Positions 43,978 through 52,708 of a DNA stretch of 64,000 nt are shown one piece after another. Under the pieces are notes generated by a model. That model did no database searches. It saw nothing but the letters and a program-made list of their open reading frames with translations, and was not told the origin of the DNA. Position 1 is the first letter of the stretch. Every line of letters starts with the position of its first letter. This DNA is from Pseudomonas silesiensis (GTDB taxonomy: Bacteria; Pseudomonadota; Gammaproteobacteria; Pseudomonadales; Pseudomonadaceae). A program made the translations under genes and the position numbers. Where the stretch lies: assembly GCF_001661075.1 (NCBI RefSeq), contig NZ_CP014870.1, positions 5,771,703 to 5,835,702 of the forward strand. The letters run 5' to 3'.

Positions 43978-44127
43978 CTAGGGCTGTTCAAGGGCAGCCA
44001 ACACATGCCCAGGGTCATTGTGTATGGCGCGCAACAATGCTCTAGCAGGACCTTCAGGCTCCCGCCGACCTTGCTCCCAGTTCTGGAGCGTTCCCAGCGC
44101 AACATCAATCGCTTTGGCAAATCGCGC
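43978..44127 (-). pseudogene. C-terminal remnant of an HTH (NadS/HigA-like) antitoxin gene
   Basis: The frame reads RFAKAIDVALGTLQNWEQGR and REPEGPARALLRAIHNDPGH, the C-terminal HTH part of NadS/HigA-type antitoxins. Upstream the homologous sequence stops abruptly at a REP element (44128), so the N-terminus and any toxin partner are gone. It is a truncated, likely inactive remnant. Confidence 0.65.
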
Positions 44128-44170
44128 CTGTGGGAGCGGCGGTGCGGCGATCCGACTTGTCCGCGATGGC
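44128..44170 (+). repeat. REP-like element truncating the HTH remnant
   Basis: CTGTGGGAGCGGCGGTGCGG and CCGACTTGTCCGCGATGG together form a REP variant with a widened loop. Its left edge coincides with the break in the HTH frame. Confidence 0.7.
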
Positions 44171-44198
44171 CATATGACAAACAACCTACATACCCGCT

Positions 44199-44411
44199 CT
44201 ATCGAGCAGGCAAATCCAACTCAACTCCTCCCTCGGCTCTGAACCGACTGCTGATTCGAGTCCCCAGACCTCCTGCACAATCGTTCTGCTGGAACGCCTG
44301 CATCAGTATCAAGCGAGCTTCGTCCTCCATCGAACGACCATTGCGGTCTGCTGAGATGTGCAGTAGCTCAAAGAGCTCTGGGTCAAGATTGCCAACGGTA
44401 ATACTCGACAT
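44199..44411 (-). CDS. Orphan FitA/VapB-like ribbon-helix-helix antitoxin
   Basis: The 70-residue protein starts MSSITVGNLDPELFELLHIS after AGGAG and has the ribbon-helix-helix pattern of FitA-like antitoxins (RNGRSMEDEARLILMQAF). Normally a PIN-domain toxin gene (fitB/vapC) follows within a few bases. Here the downstream DNA holds only a REP element and the HTH remnant, so the toxin has been lost. The protein may still bind DNA or neutralise a toxin encoded elsewhere. Confidence 0.78.
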   Translation of the reverse strand: MSSITVGNLDPELFELLHISADRNGRSMEDEARLILMQAFQQNDCAGGLGTRISSRFRAEGGVELDLPAR

Positions 44412-44526
44412 AGGCAACTCCTGTGCTCGTAGAATTGATCCGATGAACCTATCACGAGATTCTGGATTTCTCTGAACAAACAACGCCGTTGTGCCTCGTG
44501 CGAACGGTAACAGACAAGGAATATCA

Positions 44527-44778
44527 ATGAAGTTTGCTATCAGTGCAGGTTTGCTGCTGACTTTAAGCGGCTGTGTAACGATGTCGGGTGAGTATCAGGT
44601 CAGTGGCCAGGATGCTTCGGGAGCGCCACTGAAGATGGGCACCGTGACCACTCAAGGGCGCGGCATCTACACCGTGCGTAATGCCCTGTGCCAGGCGTCA
44701 CCCGGTGCGACCGTGATCATTCGTGACAACGCGACAGGCAAGGAACTGAGCGGCGAGAGCCCTTATCAGTGCCGCTGA
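44527..44778 (+). CDS. Small lipoprotein
   Basis: This 83-residue protein starts MKFAISAGLLLTLSGCVTMS after AAGGA; the lipobox LSGC predicts cleavage before C16 and lipid anchoring. The mature part (YQVSGQDASGAPLKMGTVTT) has two further cysteines near the C-terminus (C57, C82). I do not know its function. It is 37 bases upstream of another lipoprotein gene on the same strand, and the two are probably cotranscribed. Confidence 0.75.
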   Translation: MKFAISAGLLLTLSGCVTMSGEYQVSGQDASGAPLKMGTVTTQGRGIYTVRNALCQASPGATVIIRDNATGKELSGESPYQCR

Positions 44779-44815
44779 AGCGATCGGCTTTTCGTCTGGA
44801 GCAAGGGATCTTTCC

Positions 44816-45361
44816 ATGAGAACACTACTGGTTGCGGCTATTGGGTTGACGTTGAGCGGCTGCGGTAACCTGGCCAACGTGCGTTCCTATTCCACACCCT
44901 ACGCGGAGCCGACGTCCGGCGACACGGCGCGCATGCGAGTGATCACCAACGGCATGGCGCGCGGAGTGCCGGCGCGGGACTGCGTCGACTGGAACAGTCC
45001 CGGTGCCGGGGTCATGGCAGTGGCGCAGTCGGGGTTCGCCAGTCGCAACGGACAAAACCTGGGCATGCCGGTCAGTCAGACCCGGGTGCAAGCCGCGGAT
45101 CTGGTGCGCACGGAACTCAAGGTCCCGGCCAATCAGCCGTTCACGGTGAACTTCCAGAGCCAGGGAAGCGTGTCCAACGGGTATTCCTACAGCTGCCAGC
45201 AAAGCTTGCGTTTCACCCCGCAGGCCGGCAAGGACTATGAGCTGATCATGCTCGAAAGCGGCCAGTGCCTGATGTCGCTGCAACGTCTGGACACCACCGG
45301 TAACCCATCGCCAGTGGCGGTGGAACCGGCCCGATTGTGCAACGCCTCAGACGCCCTGTAG
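44816..45361 (+). CDS. Lipoprotein of unknown function
   Basis: The 181-residue protein starts MRTLLVAAIGLTLSGCGNLA, with lipobox LSGC (C16). The mature domain is beta-rich, with TPYAEPTSGDTARMRVITNG near its start and four more cysteines (in ARDCVDW, YSCQQS, GQCLM and ARLCN), likely oxidised in the periplasm or at the outer membrane. The DTARMRV pattern occurs in other small envelope lipoproteins of Pseudomonas. It forms an operon with the small lipoprotein gene upstream and converges on the SulP gene. Confidence 0.75.
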   Translation: MRTLLVAAIGLTLSGCGNLANVRSYSTPYAEPTSGDTARMRVITNGMARGVPARDCVDWNSPGAGVMAVAQSGFASRNGQNLGMPVSQTRVQAADLVRTELKVPANQPFTVNFQSQGSVSNGYSYSCQQSLRFTPQAGKDYELIMLESGQCLMSLQRLDTTGNPSPVAVEPARLCNASDAL

Positions 45362-45370
45362 CCGTGCGGA

Positions 45371-46816
45371 TCAAGCGAGTTCGCCCCCTGCCCGCTTGAG
45401 CATTTGCTTGCAGCGCTCGGACAGGTGAAACACGTGCAGATGTTTGCCAGCCTTGGCGTAGCGCTCACGCAGGGTTTTCAGCGCGGCGATCGCCGAGTAA
45501 TCGACGAATCTCAGGTGACGACAGTCCAGGGTCACGTGCGCAGGGTCGTTGGCAGGGTCGAACTGATTGAGAAAAGGTGCAGTCGAGGCGAAGAACAGCG
45601 TGCCATGCAGGTGATACAGCTTGCTGCCGTCGGCTTCGATATGAGCGTCGGCGTAGAGCTCGCGAGCCTGTTGCCAGGCGAAGTTGAGCGCGGCAATGAT
45701 GATCCCGCAGAGCACGGCGGTGGCCAGATCGGTGAACACCGTAATCACCGTGACGGCGATGATCACCAACACGTCGTTCAGCGGGACTTTGTTCACCACC
45801 CGCAACGAAGCCCAGGCAAACGTCTGCTGCGACACCACGAACATCACCCCGACCAGTGCCGCCAGCGGGATGCGCTCGATCAGCGGCGACAAAAACAGGA
45901 TGAACAACAGAATCAGCACACCGGCCACCACCCCGGACAGTCGGCCACGACCACCGGAGCTGAGGTTGATCACTGTCTGGCCGATCATCGCGCAACCGCC
46001 CATGCCGCCGAACACACCGGAGACGATGTTGGCCGCTCCCAGCGCCACGCATTCGCGATCCGGATAGCCACGGCTTTCGGTGATCTCGTCGGTGAGGTTC
46101 AGGGTCAGCAGGGTTTCCAGCAGGCCGACCAGCGCCATCAAGATCGCGTAAGGCGCGATGATGTGCAGGGTGTGCAGATTCCAGGGGATGTCCGGTAGCG
46201 CAAACGTCGGCAAGCCGCCGGCGATGTGGGCCATGTCGCCCAGGGTGCGGGTTGGCAGGCCGAGCAGATAAACCGCGAGGCCAACGCCCAGGATCGCCAC
46301 CAGCGCCGGCGGCACGGCACGGGTCAGGCGCGGTAGCAGGTAAACGATGGCCATCGTCAGGGCCACCAGCCCCGTCATCAGGTACAGCGGCGCGCCGCTC
46401 AGCCAGGCGTCACCGTTCTTGAAGTGCTCCAGCTGGGCCAGGGCAATGATGATCGCCAGGCCGTTGACGAAGCCCAGCATCACAGGGTGCGGCACCATGC
46501 GCACCAGTTTGCCCAGCTTCAGCAGCCCGAACGCCAGCATGATCAGCCCACCCAGCAGCACAGTGGCCAACAGGTACTGCACACCGTGCTGCACCACCAG
46601 CGCGACGATCACCACCGCCATCGATCCGGCTGCACCGGACACCATGCCGGGCCGCCCGCCGAAGAGCGCGGTCAGGGTGCAGATGATGAACGCGCCGTAT
46701 AGGCCCATCAATGGATTGAGGTGGGCCACCAGGGCGAAGGCGATGCATTCGGGGAGCAAGGCGAAAGAGGTGGTGAGCCCGGCCAGGACATCGGCGCGCA
46801 GAGGTTTTGGTTTCAT
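45371..46816 (-). CDS. SulP-family anion transporter with STAS domain
   Basis: The 481-residue protein begins MKPKPLRADVLAGLTTSFAL, followed by LPECIAFALVAHLNPLMGLY, the SulP/SLC26 signature. About 10-12 membrane segments end near residue 375, and a STAS domain follows (HGTLFFASTAPFLNQFDPAN, then LDCRHLRFVDYSAIAAL). The family carries sulfate, bicarbonate or other anions; the substrate here is not determined. It converges on the lipoprotein gene with a 9-base gap. Confidence 0.92.
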   Translation of the reverse strand: MKPKPLRADVLAGLTTSFALLPECIAFALVAHLNPLMGLYGAFIICTLTALFGGRPGMVSGAAGSMAVVIVALVVQHGVQYLLATVLLGGLIMLAFGLLKLGKLVRMVPHPVMLGFVNGLAIIIALAQLEHFKNGDAWLSGAPLYLMTGLVALTMAIVYLLPRLTRAVPPALVAILGVGLAVYLLGLPTRTLGDMAHIAGGLPTFALPDIPWNLHTLHIIAPYAILMALVGLLETLLTLNLTDEITESRGYPDRECVALGAANIVSGVFGGMGGCAMIGQTVINLSSGGRGRLSGVVAGVLILLFILFLSPLIERIPLAALVGVMFVVSQQTFAWASLRVVNKVPLNDVLVIIAVTVITVFTDLATAVLCGIIIAALNFAWQQARELYADAHIEADGSKLYHLHGTLFFASTAPFLNQFDPANDPAHVTLDCRHLRFVDYSAIAALKTLRERYAKAGKHLHVFHLSERCKQMLKRAGGELA

Positions 46817-46920
46817 GACTTACCCAAAAATTTTGGCCGCAGGGAATGGCCAGCAAAGAGGGTGCGGATGTTACGGAATTGGGGGCAGCCCGGCCAGTTA
46901 TGGGGTTGCTGAAAACGCTT

Positions 46921-47010
46921 TCGCGAGCAAGCTCGCTCCCACAGGGTTATGTGCCGTTCGCCGATTTCGTGAACGACACATTACCTGTGGGAGCGAGCTT
47001 GCTCGCGAAG
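46921..47010. repeat. REP pair
   Basis: TCGCGAGCAAGCTCGCTCCC at 46921 and GGGAGCGAGCTTGCTCGCGA ending at about 47009 form an inverted doublet in the gap between the SDR gene and the SulP gene. Confidence 0.92.
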
Positions 47011-47034
47011 GCAGCGACGCGGTCTAGAGCGAAC

Positions 47035-47928
47035 TCACACCATCTCGTCCCGAATCCACTCAACCACCGAAGTCCGCTTCGGCGCCCAGCCCAGCAGTTC
47101 ACGCGCATGCTTGCCGCGAACCCGGCTGTTGGAGCCCAGGCCATAGTTGGCCATTTCATAACCCCACTCGGCTTCGGCCTCTTTCAGCGGCCAGTCCTGT
47201 GGCGCTCCCAGCTTCAGCGCCTGGGCAATCGCAGTGGTCATCTCGATGAACGATGCCTCGCCGCTTTCGACAAAGTAGAAGGTGCCTGGAATGTTTTTGG
47301 TCAGCGCCAGCAGGTACAGGGACACCACGTCTTCGATGTGCACGTTGGACCAGATGTTATGGCCCGGGCCGACATGCCGGACCACACCACTTTTGCGTGC
47401 CTGTTTGAGCAAGCGCGGCAACTGCACGCTGTCGCGATTGACACCCAGGCTGTGACCGTAGATCAGCGTATTGCAGATGACGGCCGAGTTCACGCCGTCT
47501 TTGGCGGCGGCGAGGATCAGGTTATCGATGGCCACGCGCGCAGCCTTGTCGACCGTCGGCTCCGGCAGGCTGTCTTCGTAGTAGACGACGTCGCTGGATT
47601 TACCGCCCGACGCATCGCCGACGATGCTCGACCCGCTGGTATGCAGGAACACTTTGTTGGAACCGCGCAGCGCATTGAGCAAGGCGTCCACTGCGCCGCG
47701 GTGGTCGCTGCTGGCGGCATTGATGACGGCATCGGCAGCCCGGGCCTGTTCGGCCAGCAGTGCGCTGTCGTCCAGCGTGCCGATGACCGGGGTGATGCCC
47801 AGTGCGCTCAGTTCATTGGCTTGTTCGGCGCTGCGCACCAGGCCGCTAACCTTGTGACCTGCCCGGACCAGACCGGTGGCGATGGAGCCGCCAATAAAGC
47901 CGGCAGCGCCGGTAATGAATACGTTCAT
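47035..47928 (-). CDS. NAD(P)-dependent SDR/epimerase-family protein
   Basis: This 297-residue protein starts MNVFITGAAGFIGGSIATGL, with the nucleotide-binding GxxGxxG at residues 7-13 in the extended SDR pattern. The SSIVGD and YYEDSLPEP region surrounds the active site, and CNTLIYGHSLG follows. It probably reduces or isomerises a small carbonyl or sugar-like substrate. The ATG at 47928 follows GGAG. A LysR regulator gene lies 103 bases upstream on the same strand. Substrate unknown. Confidence 0.83.
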   Translation of the reverse strand: MNVFITGAAGFIGGSIATGLVRAGHKVSGLVRSAEQANELSALGITPVIGTLDDSALLAEQARAADAVINAASSDHRGAVDALLNALRGSNKVFLHTSGSSIVGDASGGKSSDVVYYEDSLPEPTVDKAARVAIDNLILAAAKDGVNSAVICNTLIYGHSLGVNRDSVQLPRLLKQARKSGVVRHVGPGHNIWSNVHIEDVVSLYLLALTKNIPGTFYFVESGEASFIEMTTAIAQALKLGAPQDWPLKEAEAEWGYEMANYGLGSNSRVRGKHARELLGWAPKRTSVVEWIRDEMV

Positions 47929-48031
47929 GGAGAAACTCCCTGCGTCAGTAAGTGATGCAACCAGTATCGAGCAGCGATGCCTGGGGAAACAGGCGGCGCA
48001 GCCCAATTCACTCTTGCGCAGGGATCACGAA

Positions 48032-48943
48032 TCAGCCCGAGAAGTCCGCTATCGCGTAATCCGCCAATTTACCCTGGATGAAGTCCAGGAAGCACTGGAT
48101 GCGCAGGGCCAGCTGCGAGTTACGGTAGTACACCGCGTTGATCGGCTGACGATAGCCGCTGTTGAACTCCGCCAGCAGCACCTGCAGACGCCCGGCGCGG
48201 ATGTCCTCGATCGTCATGTAATGGGACAGGCTGGCGATGCCCTGGCCTGCCAGTGCCAGGTGCCGGATGGTCTCGCCGCTCGAGGCGCTGATCGACGCCT
48301 CGATCGGCCAGCGATCACCATGCACATAACGCAGCGGCCATTGATTCAAGCCTTCGTTCTGGGTAAAGCCCAGCAGCGTGTGCCCGGATAAATCCGCCAC
48401 CTCAACCGGTACGCCGTGTTTTTCCAGGTACGCCGGGCTGGCGACGATGTGCAGCGGGCTGCAGCCCAGGGAGCGGGCGTGCAAGGTCGAGTCGGCCAGC
48501 GTGCCGATACGGATGGCGATGTCGGTGCTTTGCTCGAGCAGGTCGATGATCAGGTCGTTGCTGTTGAGTTCCAGCTGGATGTCCGGATAGAGACGGCGGA
48601 ACTCATCGATATACGGCACGATGGCGTGCAGCATGAACGGCGAGGCCGCGTTGATCCGCAGGCGCCCGGACGGGGTTTGCTGGCGTGAGGTCAGGCGCTC
48701 TTCCAGTTCGTCCATCTGATCGAGAATCAGCTTGGCGTGCTCGAAGAAGTACTTGCCCTCCTCGGTCAGGTCCATGCGCCGCGTGGTGCGGTTGATCAGG
48801 GTGGTATCGAGCTTGGCCTCCAGCCGCGACAGCGTACGACTGACCGCCGATGGCGTTTGCCCCACCTGCTCGGCCGCAGCGGAAATCGACCCGCACTCAA
48901 TCACGCAGACGAAAATCTGCAATTCATCGGATCTGGCTTTCAC
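48032..48943 (-). CDS. LysR-family transcriptional regulator
   Basis: This 303-residue regulator starts at a GTG (VKARSDELQIFVCVIECGSI) preceded by AGAGGA. The HTH (GSISAAAEQVGQTPSAVSRT) spans about residues 18-40, and an effector-binding domain fills the rest (GRLRINAASPFMLHAIVPYI). A longer frame upstream includes REP-like sequence and is not used. It may control the adjoining SDR gene or the quinone reductase gene mdaB 170 bases upstream. Confidence 0.88.
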   Translation of the reverse strand: MKARSDELQIFVCVIECGSISAAAEQVGQTPSAVSRTLSRLEAKLDTTLINRTTRRMDLTEEGKYFFEHAKLILDQMDELEERLTSRQQTPSGRLRINAASPFMLHAIVPYIDEFRRLYPDIQLELNSNDLIIDLLEQSTDIAIRIGTLADSTLHARSLGCSPLHIVASPAYLEKHGVPVEVADLSGHTLLGFTQNEGLNQWPLRYVHGDRWPIEASISASSGETIRHLALAGQGIASLSHYMTIEDIRAGRLQVLLAEFNSGYRQPINAVYYRNSQLALRIQCFLDFIQGKLADYAIADFSG

Positions 48944-48980
48944 GTGTGTCCTCTTTGACGAATGGGCGTGACATGAATCG

Positions 48981-49079
48981 CCAAGATCGCAGCCTTCGGC
49001 AGCGCCTACAAGAATTGCGCCTCCCCGAATCCTGGGTGTACGCCATCTGTAGGAGCTACCGCAGGCCGCGATCTTTCCC
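48981..49079. repeat. Second-class REP pair
   Basis: AAGATCGCAGCCTTCGGCAG near 48982 and TGTAGGAGCTACCGCAGGCC near 49050 form an inverted doublet of the AGGAGCTGCC-type REP class, distinct from the GTGGGAGC class elsewhere in the window. Confidence 0.75.
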
Positions 49080-49109
49080 GCCGTTGCGACGGATACTAGC
49101 CGGAAAAAT

Positions 49110-49700
49110 TCAGGCAGGCAGACCAAACACCTCAGCCAAATGCTGCTCGTAACGCGCTACGTCGGCTTCGACATTCGGGCGCTTCATCACATCAACGCAC
49201 AGGAACGTCGGCAAGCCGGTCATGCCGAGGAAGGTATTGGCCTTGTGGAACGGAAAGTACACCGCGTCCACACCCTTGGCTTCGAAGAAGTCGGTCGGGT
49301 CATCGAACGCTTGCTGCGGCGCGTTCCAGGTCAGCGACAGCATGTACTGCTTACCCTGCAGCAGACCGCCGCTGCCGTACTTCTGCGAGGCGTCGGAACG
49401 AGTGCGGCCGTCGCTGGCGTAGAGGCTGCCATGGCCTTCGGTGAAGACTTCGTCGATATACTTTTTCACGGTCCAGGGTGCGCCCATCCACCAGCCGGGC
49501 ATCTGGTAAATGATCACGTCGGCCCAGAGGAATTTGGCGACTTCTTCGGCGACGTCGTAGCCCTCGTCGATGAAGGTGGCTTTCACATCCACGCCGCCGC
49601 GATCCAGCACACTCAGCGCGGCGTCATGCAGGGTGGCGTTGTAGCGGCCATCGGAGTGGGCAAATTTTTTGCCGCCATTGAGCAACAGAACTTTTTTCAT
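49110..49700 (-). CDS. mdaB: NAD(P)H quinone oxidoreductase MdaB
   Basis: The 196-residue flavoprotein starts MKKVLLLNGGKKFAHSDGRY and shows IIYQMPGWWMGAPWTVKKYI and YMLSLTWNAPQQAF, signatures of MdaB. It reduces quinones by two electrons and protects from oxidative stress. The start follows a GGAAGG-type site; a longer frame upstream is not used. It is divergent from a monooxygenase-like ABM gene, with 160 bases between them, a pairing seen often for quinone-handling enzymes. Confidence 0.9.
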   Translation of the reverse strand: MKKVLLLNGGKKFAHSDGRYNATLHDAALSVLDRGGVDVKATFIDEGYDVAEEVAKFLWADVIIYQMPGWWMGAPWTVKKYIDEVFTEGHGSLYASDGRTRSDASQKYGSGGLLQGKQYMLSLTWNAPQQAFDDPTDFFEAKGVDAVYFPFHKANTFLGMTGLPTFLCVDVMKRPNVEADVARYEQHLAEVFGLPA

Positions 49701-49860
49701 GGAAGGTCTCGGAAGGTTGGAATTCGATGGCGGCAGCGTATCGATCTGCCTCACGCGGAATAAGCACTGAATTCGCAAATATCATTTGACCAACGCGCAC
49801 GAATCAACAGGGGATTGTTGCCATAAACTACTGCGAATTCTTAACTTGAAGACATTTCTG

Positions 49861-50175
49861 ATGAGTGAAATCCAAGGCTTCATCCTGCATGCCAAAACCC
49901 GCCCGGGAAAATCCGCTGCCTTCGAAGCGCTTTTCAGCGGCTATGTGCAAGCGAGTCGCGCCGAGCCCGGCTGCATCGAATACCACATGCTGCGCGACAA
50001 ACAGGACCCGACGCTGTTTATCTTCTACGAGATCTGGCAGTCCCAGGCCCACCTGGACGTGCACTCGAACCTGCCACACATGAAGCAGTTTCTCGAGCAA
50101 CGCATGGAGTACCTGGAGCGGGATTTCGATATCCGCGCCATCGACATGCTCAGCCCGTCGTCCGCTACCCGCTGA
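49861..50175 (+). CDS. Antibiotic biosynthesis monooxygenase (ABM/YgiN-like) protein
   Basis: This 104-residue protein (MSEIQGFILHAKTRPGKSAA) has the ferredoxin-like ABM fold pattern: SRAEPGCIEYHMLRD, LFIFYEIWQSQAHLDVHSN, HMKQFLE. YgiN of E. coli pairs with MdaB in a quinol-quinone cycle, and mdaB is divergent here, so the same role is plausible. The last 11 bases overlap the convergent TSUP gene. Confidence 0.85.
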   Translation: MSEIQGFILHAKTRPGKSAAFEALFSGYVQASRAEPGCIEYHMLRDKQDPTLFIFYEIWQSQAHLDVHSNLPHMKQFLEQRMEYLERDFDIRAIDMLSPSSATR

Positions 50176-50929
50176 TCAGCAAGTGGCCGCCGAGCACGCC
50201 AAGGCCAATGAAGAACACGCGCTTGAACAGCACGGCGCTGATTCGCTGGCGCAGCCATTGCCCAAGCAACATCCCGAGCATCGCCGGGATCAGCGCCAGC
50301 AACGACGCACTCAACTCGCCACCGCCGAGGGCGCCGCGCCATGCCAGGCCCGCGGCCAGTGCCAGGGTCGAGACGGTGAATGACAGGCCCAGGGCCTGCA
50401 CCAGTTCATCCTTGCTCAAGCCCAGCGCTTGCAGATACGGTACCGCCGGAATCACGAAGACCCCGGTGGCCGAGGTGATAACCCCCGTCACCAGGCCGCA
50501 AAGCGGAGCGAGCCAGCGTTCGCTGCTACCGCTGACGCGCAAGGACGGCAGAAACAGACCGCTCAACGCGTAGAGCAACAACGCCGCTCCCAATCCCCGC
50601 ACGACCCAGTGACCATTCGCCATGCCGATCCACACCGTACCGGCAGCGGTGCCGATGAAGATCGCCAGCAGCATTGGCCACAGCCTTTTGACCAACCCCG
50701 GTAAATGCCCGCCGAAGGCCAATTGCCAGAAGTTGGTGAGGGTCGCGGGGATGATCAACAATGCGGCAGCCTGCGACGGCGCCATAGCCAGACCGAGCAG
50801 GCCCATGGCGATGGTGGGCAGGCCGAGGCCGATGACGCCCTTGATCATGCCGGCCAGCAGGAAGGTGGCGATGACCAGCAGGGAAAGGGTCAGGCCGAGG
50901 TTCTGGTAGAAGGTTGCGAGTGTATTCAT
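50165..50929 (-). CDS. TSUP (TauE/SafE) family membrane transporter
   Basis: The 254-residue protein has about 8 membrane segments and the TauE/SafE pattern (GMIKGVIGLGLPTIAMGLLG near residue 27, and GLVTGVITSATGVFVIPAVP in the second half). The family exports sulfite, sulfoacetate or related anions; the substrate here is not known. It is divergent from a LysR gene and converges, with an overlap, on the ABM gene. Confidence 0.87.
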   Translation of the reverse strand: MNTLATFYQNLGLTLSLLVIATFLLAGMIKGVIGLGLPTIAMGLLGLAMAPSQAAALLIIPATLTNFWQLAFGGHLPGLVKRLWPMLLAIFIGTAAGTVWIGMANGHWVVRGLGAALLLYALSGLFLPSLRVSGSSERWLAPLCGLVTGVITSATGVFVIPAVPYLQALGLSKDELVQALGLSFTVSTLALAAGLAWRGALGGGELSASLLALIPAMLGMLLGQWLRQRISAVLFKRVFFIGLGVLGGHLLISG

Positions 50930-51033
50930 GGGCTTATCCTGAGCCTGGATTGGGCGCCTGAAAATCTGTCATATACTGAGGGTGCCTCTTGATGTGGTAG
51001 AGGCTGAAGGTTTCGCTGGGGCTACTGACGTTT

Positions 51034-51116
51034 TCGCGGGCAAGCCTCGCTCCTACAGGGATTGTGATGTTCATCCGGGTGACCGCGTACCTGTAGGAGC
51101 GAGGCTTGCCCGCGAT
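51034..51116. repeat. REP pair (CTGTAGGAGCGAGGC variant)
   Basis: TCGCGGGCAAGCCTCGCTCC and GGAGCGAGGCTTGCCCGCGA form an inverted doublet in the divergent gap between the TSUP and LysR genes. Confidence 0.88.
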
Positions 51117-51154
51117 GGCGCCCGCCCAGACAACAACATCCAAAGGCCGTACCC

Positions 51155-52039
51155 ATGCACTTCGACTTCACCGACCTGCGCCTCTACCTGAACATCCTCG
51201 ACAGCGGCAACATCACCGCCGGCGCTGCCCGCAGTCATCTGTCCCTCGCCGCAGCCAGCGCGCGCATCCGCGCCATGGAATCCTCACTCGGCATCGATTT
51301 CCTGGAACGCGGTCGTCGCGGCGTCACCCCCACTCCCGTCGGCAAGGCCTTGGCGCAACATGCTCGCGTCCTGCTGCAACAAGCCGAACGCATGCAGCAG
51401 GACCTGGCCGACTACGCCAAAGGCGTCAAGGGCCAGGTTCGGCTGTTGTGCAACACCACGGCGATCACCGAGTACCTGCCAGAGCTGCTCGCAGACTTTC
51501 TGCGCGGCAACCCAAACCTCGACATCGACCTGCAAGAACTGCCCAGCACCCGCATCACCCACGCCTTGCGCCAGGGTGCGGCAGACCTCGGTATCGTGTC
51601 CGACGCCGTGGACACCGAACACTTGCAGACCCGCCCGTTTCGCGACGATCCGCTGGTGCTGATCATGCCGCGCGATCACCCCTTGGCGGACGCCGGATCC
51701 GTGAGCTTCACCAACACATTGCACCACGACTACGTCGGCCTGAATGCCAACAGCGCCTTGGCGGTATACCTTGAAGAACAGGCACTGCACGCAGGCTCAC
51801 GGCTGCTGATCCGGATTCGCGCCGACGGCTTCGACGGGGTGATGCGCATGGTCGCCCGTGGCGCGGGGTTGGCCATCGTGCCCCTGGCGGCGGTCGAACG
51901 CTGGCCCGGCGAAACCTCCTTCAAGAGCCTGGCCCTGCAAGAACCCTGGGCCCAGCGCAAACTCCTGCTATGCGCCCGGGACTTCACAACGTTGCCCGCT
52001 TATGCCAAGGCCTTGCTGCACGCCTTGACTCTCCCCTGA
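51155..52039 (+). CDS. LysR-family transcriptional regulator
   Basis: The 294-residue regulator starts MHFDFTDLRLYLNILDSGNI, with the HTH NITAGAARSHLSLAAASARI (residues about 19-38) and a substrate-binding-like domain (VRLLCNTTAITEYLPELLAD). It is divergent from the TSUP transporter gene, which is its most likely target by the usual LysR layout. A quinone-reductase-like gene follows 45 bases downstream on the same strand and may also be in its reach. The ribosome site is weak. Confidence 0.88.
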   Translation: MHFDFTDLRLYLNILDSGNITAGAARSHLSLAAASARIRAMESSLGIDFLERGRRGVTPTPVGKALAQHARVLLQQAERMQQDLADYAKGVKGQVRLLCNTTAITEYLPELLADFLRGNPNLDIDLQELPSTRITHALRQGAADLGIVSDAVDTEHLQTRPFRDDPLVLIMPRDHPLADAGSVSFTNTLHHDYVGLNANSALAVYLEEQALHAGSRLLIRIRADGFDGVMRMVARGAGLAIVPLAAVERWPGETSFKSLALQEPWAQRKLLLCARDFTTLPAYAKALLHALTLP

Positions 52040-52084
52040 GGGGCAGACTTTACCCTTGGCATTTGCGCTTCCAGGACAGAGACG

Positions 52085-52660
52085 ATGGGCAAGCGAATTC
52101 TGGTGATTCTCGGTCATCCGTCGAGCAACAGCTTCTGTGCTGCGCTCGCCGAGCGTTACACACAAGCGGCGTTGCACGCCGGGCACGAGGTGCGTCAATT
52201 ATTTCTGGGCCGCATGGACTTTGATCCGGTGCTGCGTGAAGGCTATCAGCAGGTTCAGCCACTGGAAGCCGACTTGCTTCGCGCCCAGGCGGACATCCTG
52301 TGGTCCGAACATCTGGCGTTGATTTATCCGATCTGGTGGGGTGGAGTGCCGGCCTTGCTCAAAGGCTTTTTCGATCGAGTGTTCCTGCCCGGTTTCGCCT
52401 TCAAGTATCGCGAAGGCAAAGCCTTTCCCGAGAAGTTACTGCACGGTCGCAGTGCGCATCTGCTGGTGACCATGGACACACCACCCTGGTACTACCGCTG
52501 GGTCTATCGCATGCCCGGATTGCACCAGATACGTAAAACCACCCTCGCCTTCTGCGGCATCGAGCCACAACGCACGCTCACGTTCGGCCCGATTCTCGGC
52601 GCAAGCCAACGACAGCGTGAAGCCTGGCTGTTGCAAGCCCAGGCTATCGCCAGCCGCTGA
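52085..52660 (+). CDS. NAD(P)H-dependent oxidoreductase (flavodoxin-like fold)
   Basis: The 191-residue protein starts MGKRILVILGHPSSNSFCAA and has the flavodoxin-like NQO pattern: IYPIWWGGVPALLKGFFDRV, VTMDTPPWYYR and KTTLAFCGIEPQRT. It resembles the KefF/YwrO/MdaB-related group that reduces quinones or nitro compounds. A MerR regulator follows 48 bases downstream, and the LysR gene precedes it. Confidence 0.88.
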   Translation: MGKRILVILGHPSSNSFCAALAERYTQAALHAGHEVRQLFLGRMDFDPVLREGYQQVQPLEADLLRAQADILWSEHLALIYPIWWGGVPALLKGFFDRVFLPGFAFKYREGKAFPEKLLHGRSAHLLVTMDTPPWYYRWVYRMPGLHQIRKTTLAFCGIEPQRTLTFGPILGASQRQREAWLLQAQAIASR

Positions 52661-52708
52661 GTCTGCCGATAATGCGCCGGGCTGTACCACGGCAAAAAGG
52701 GACTTTTC

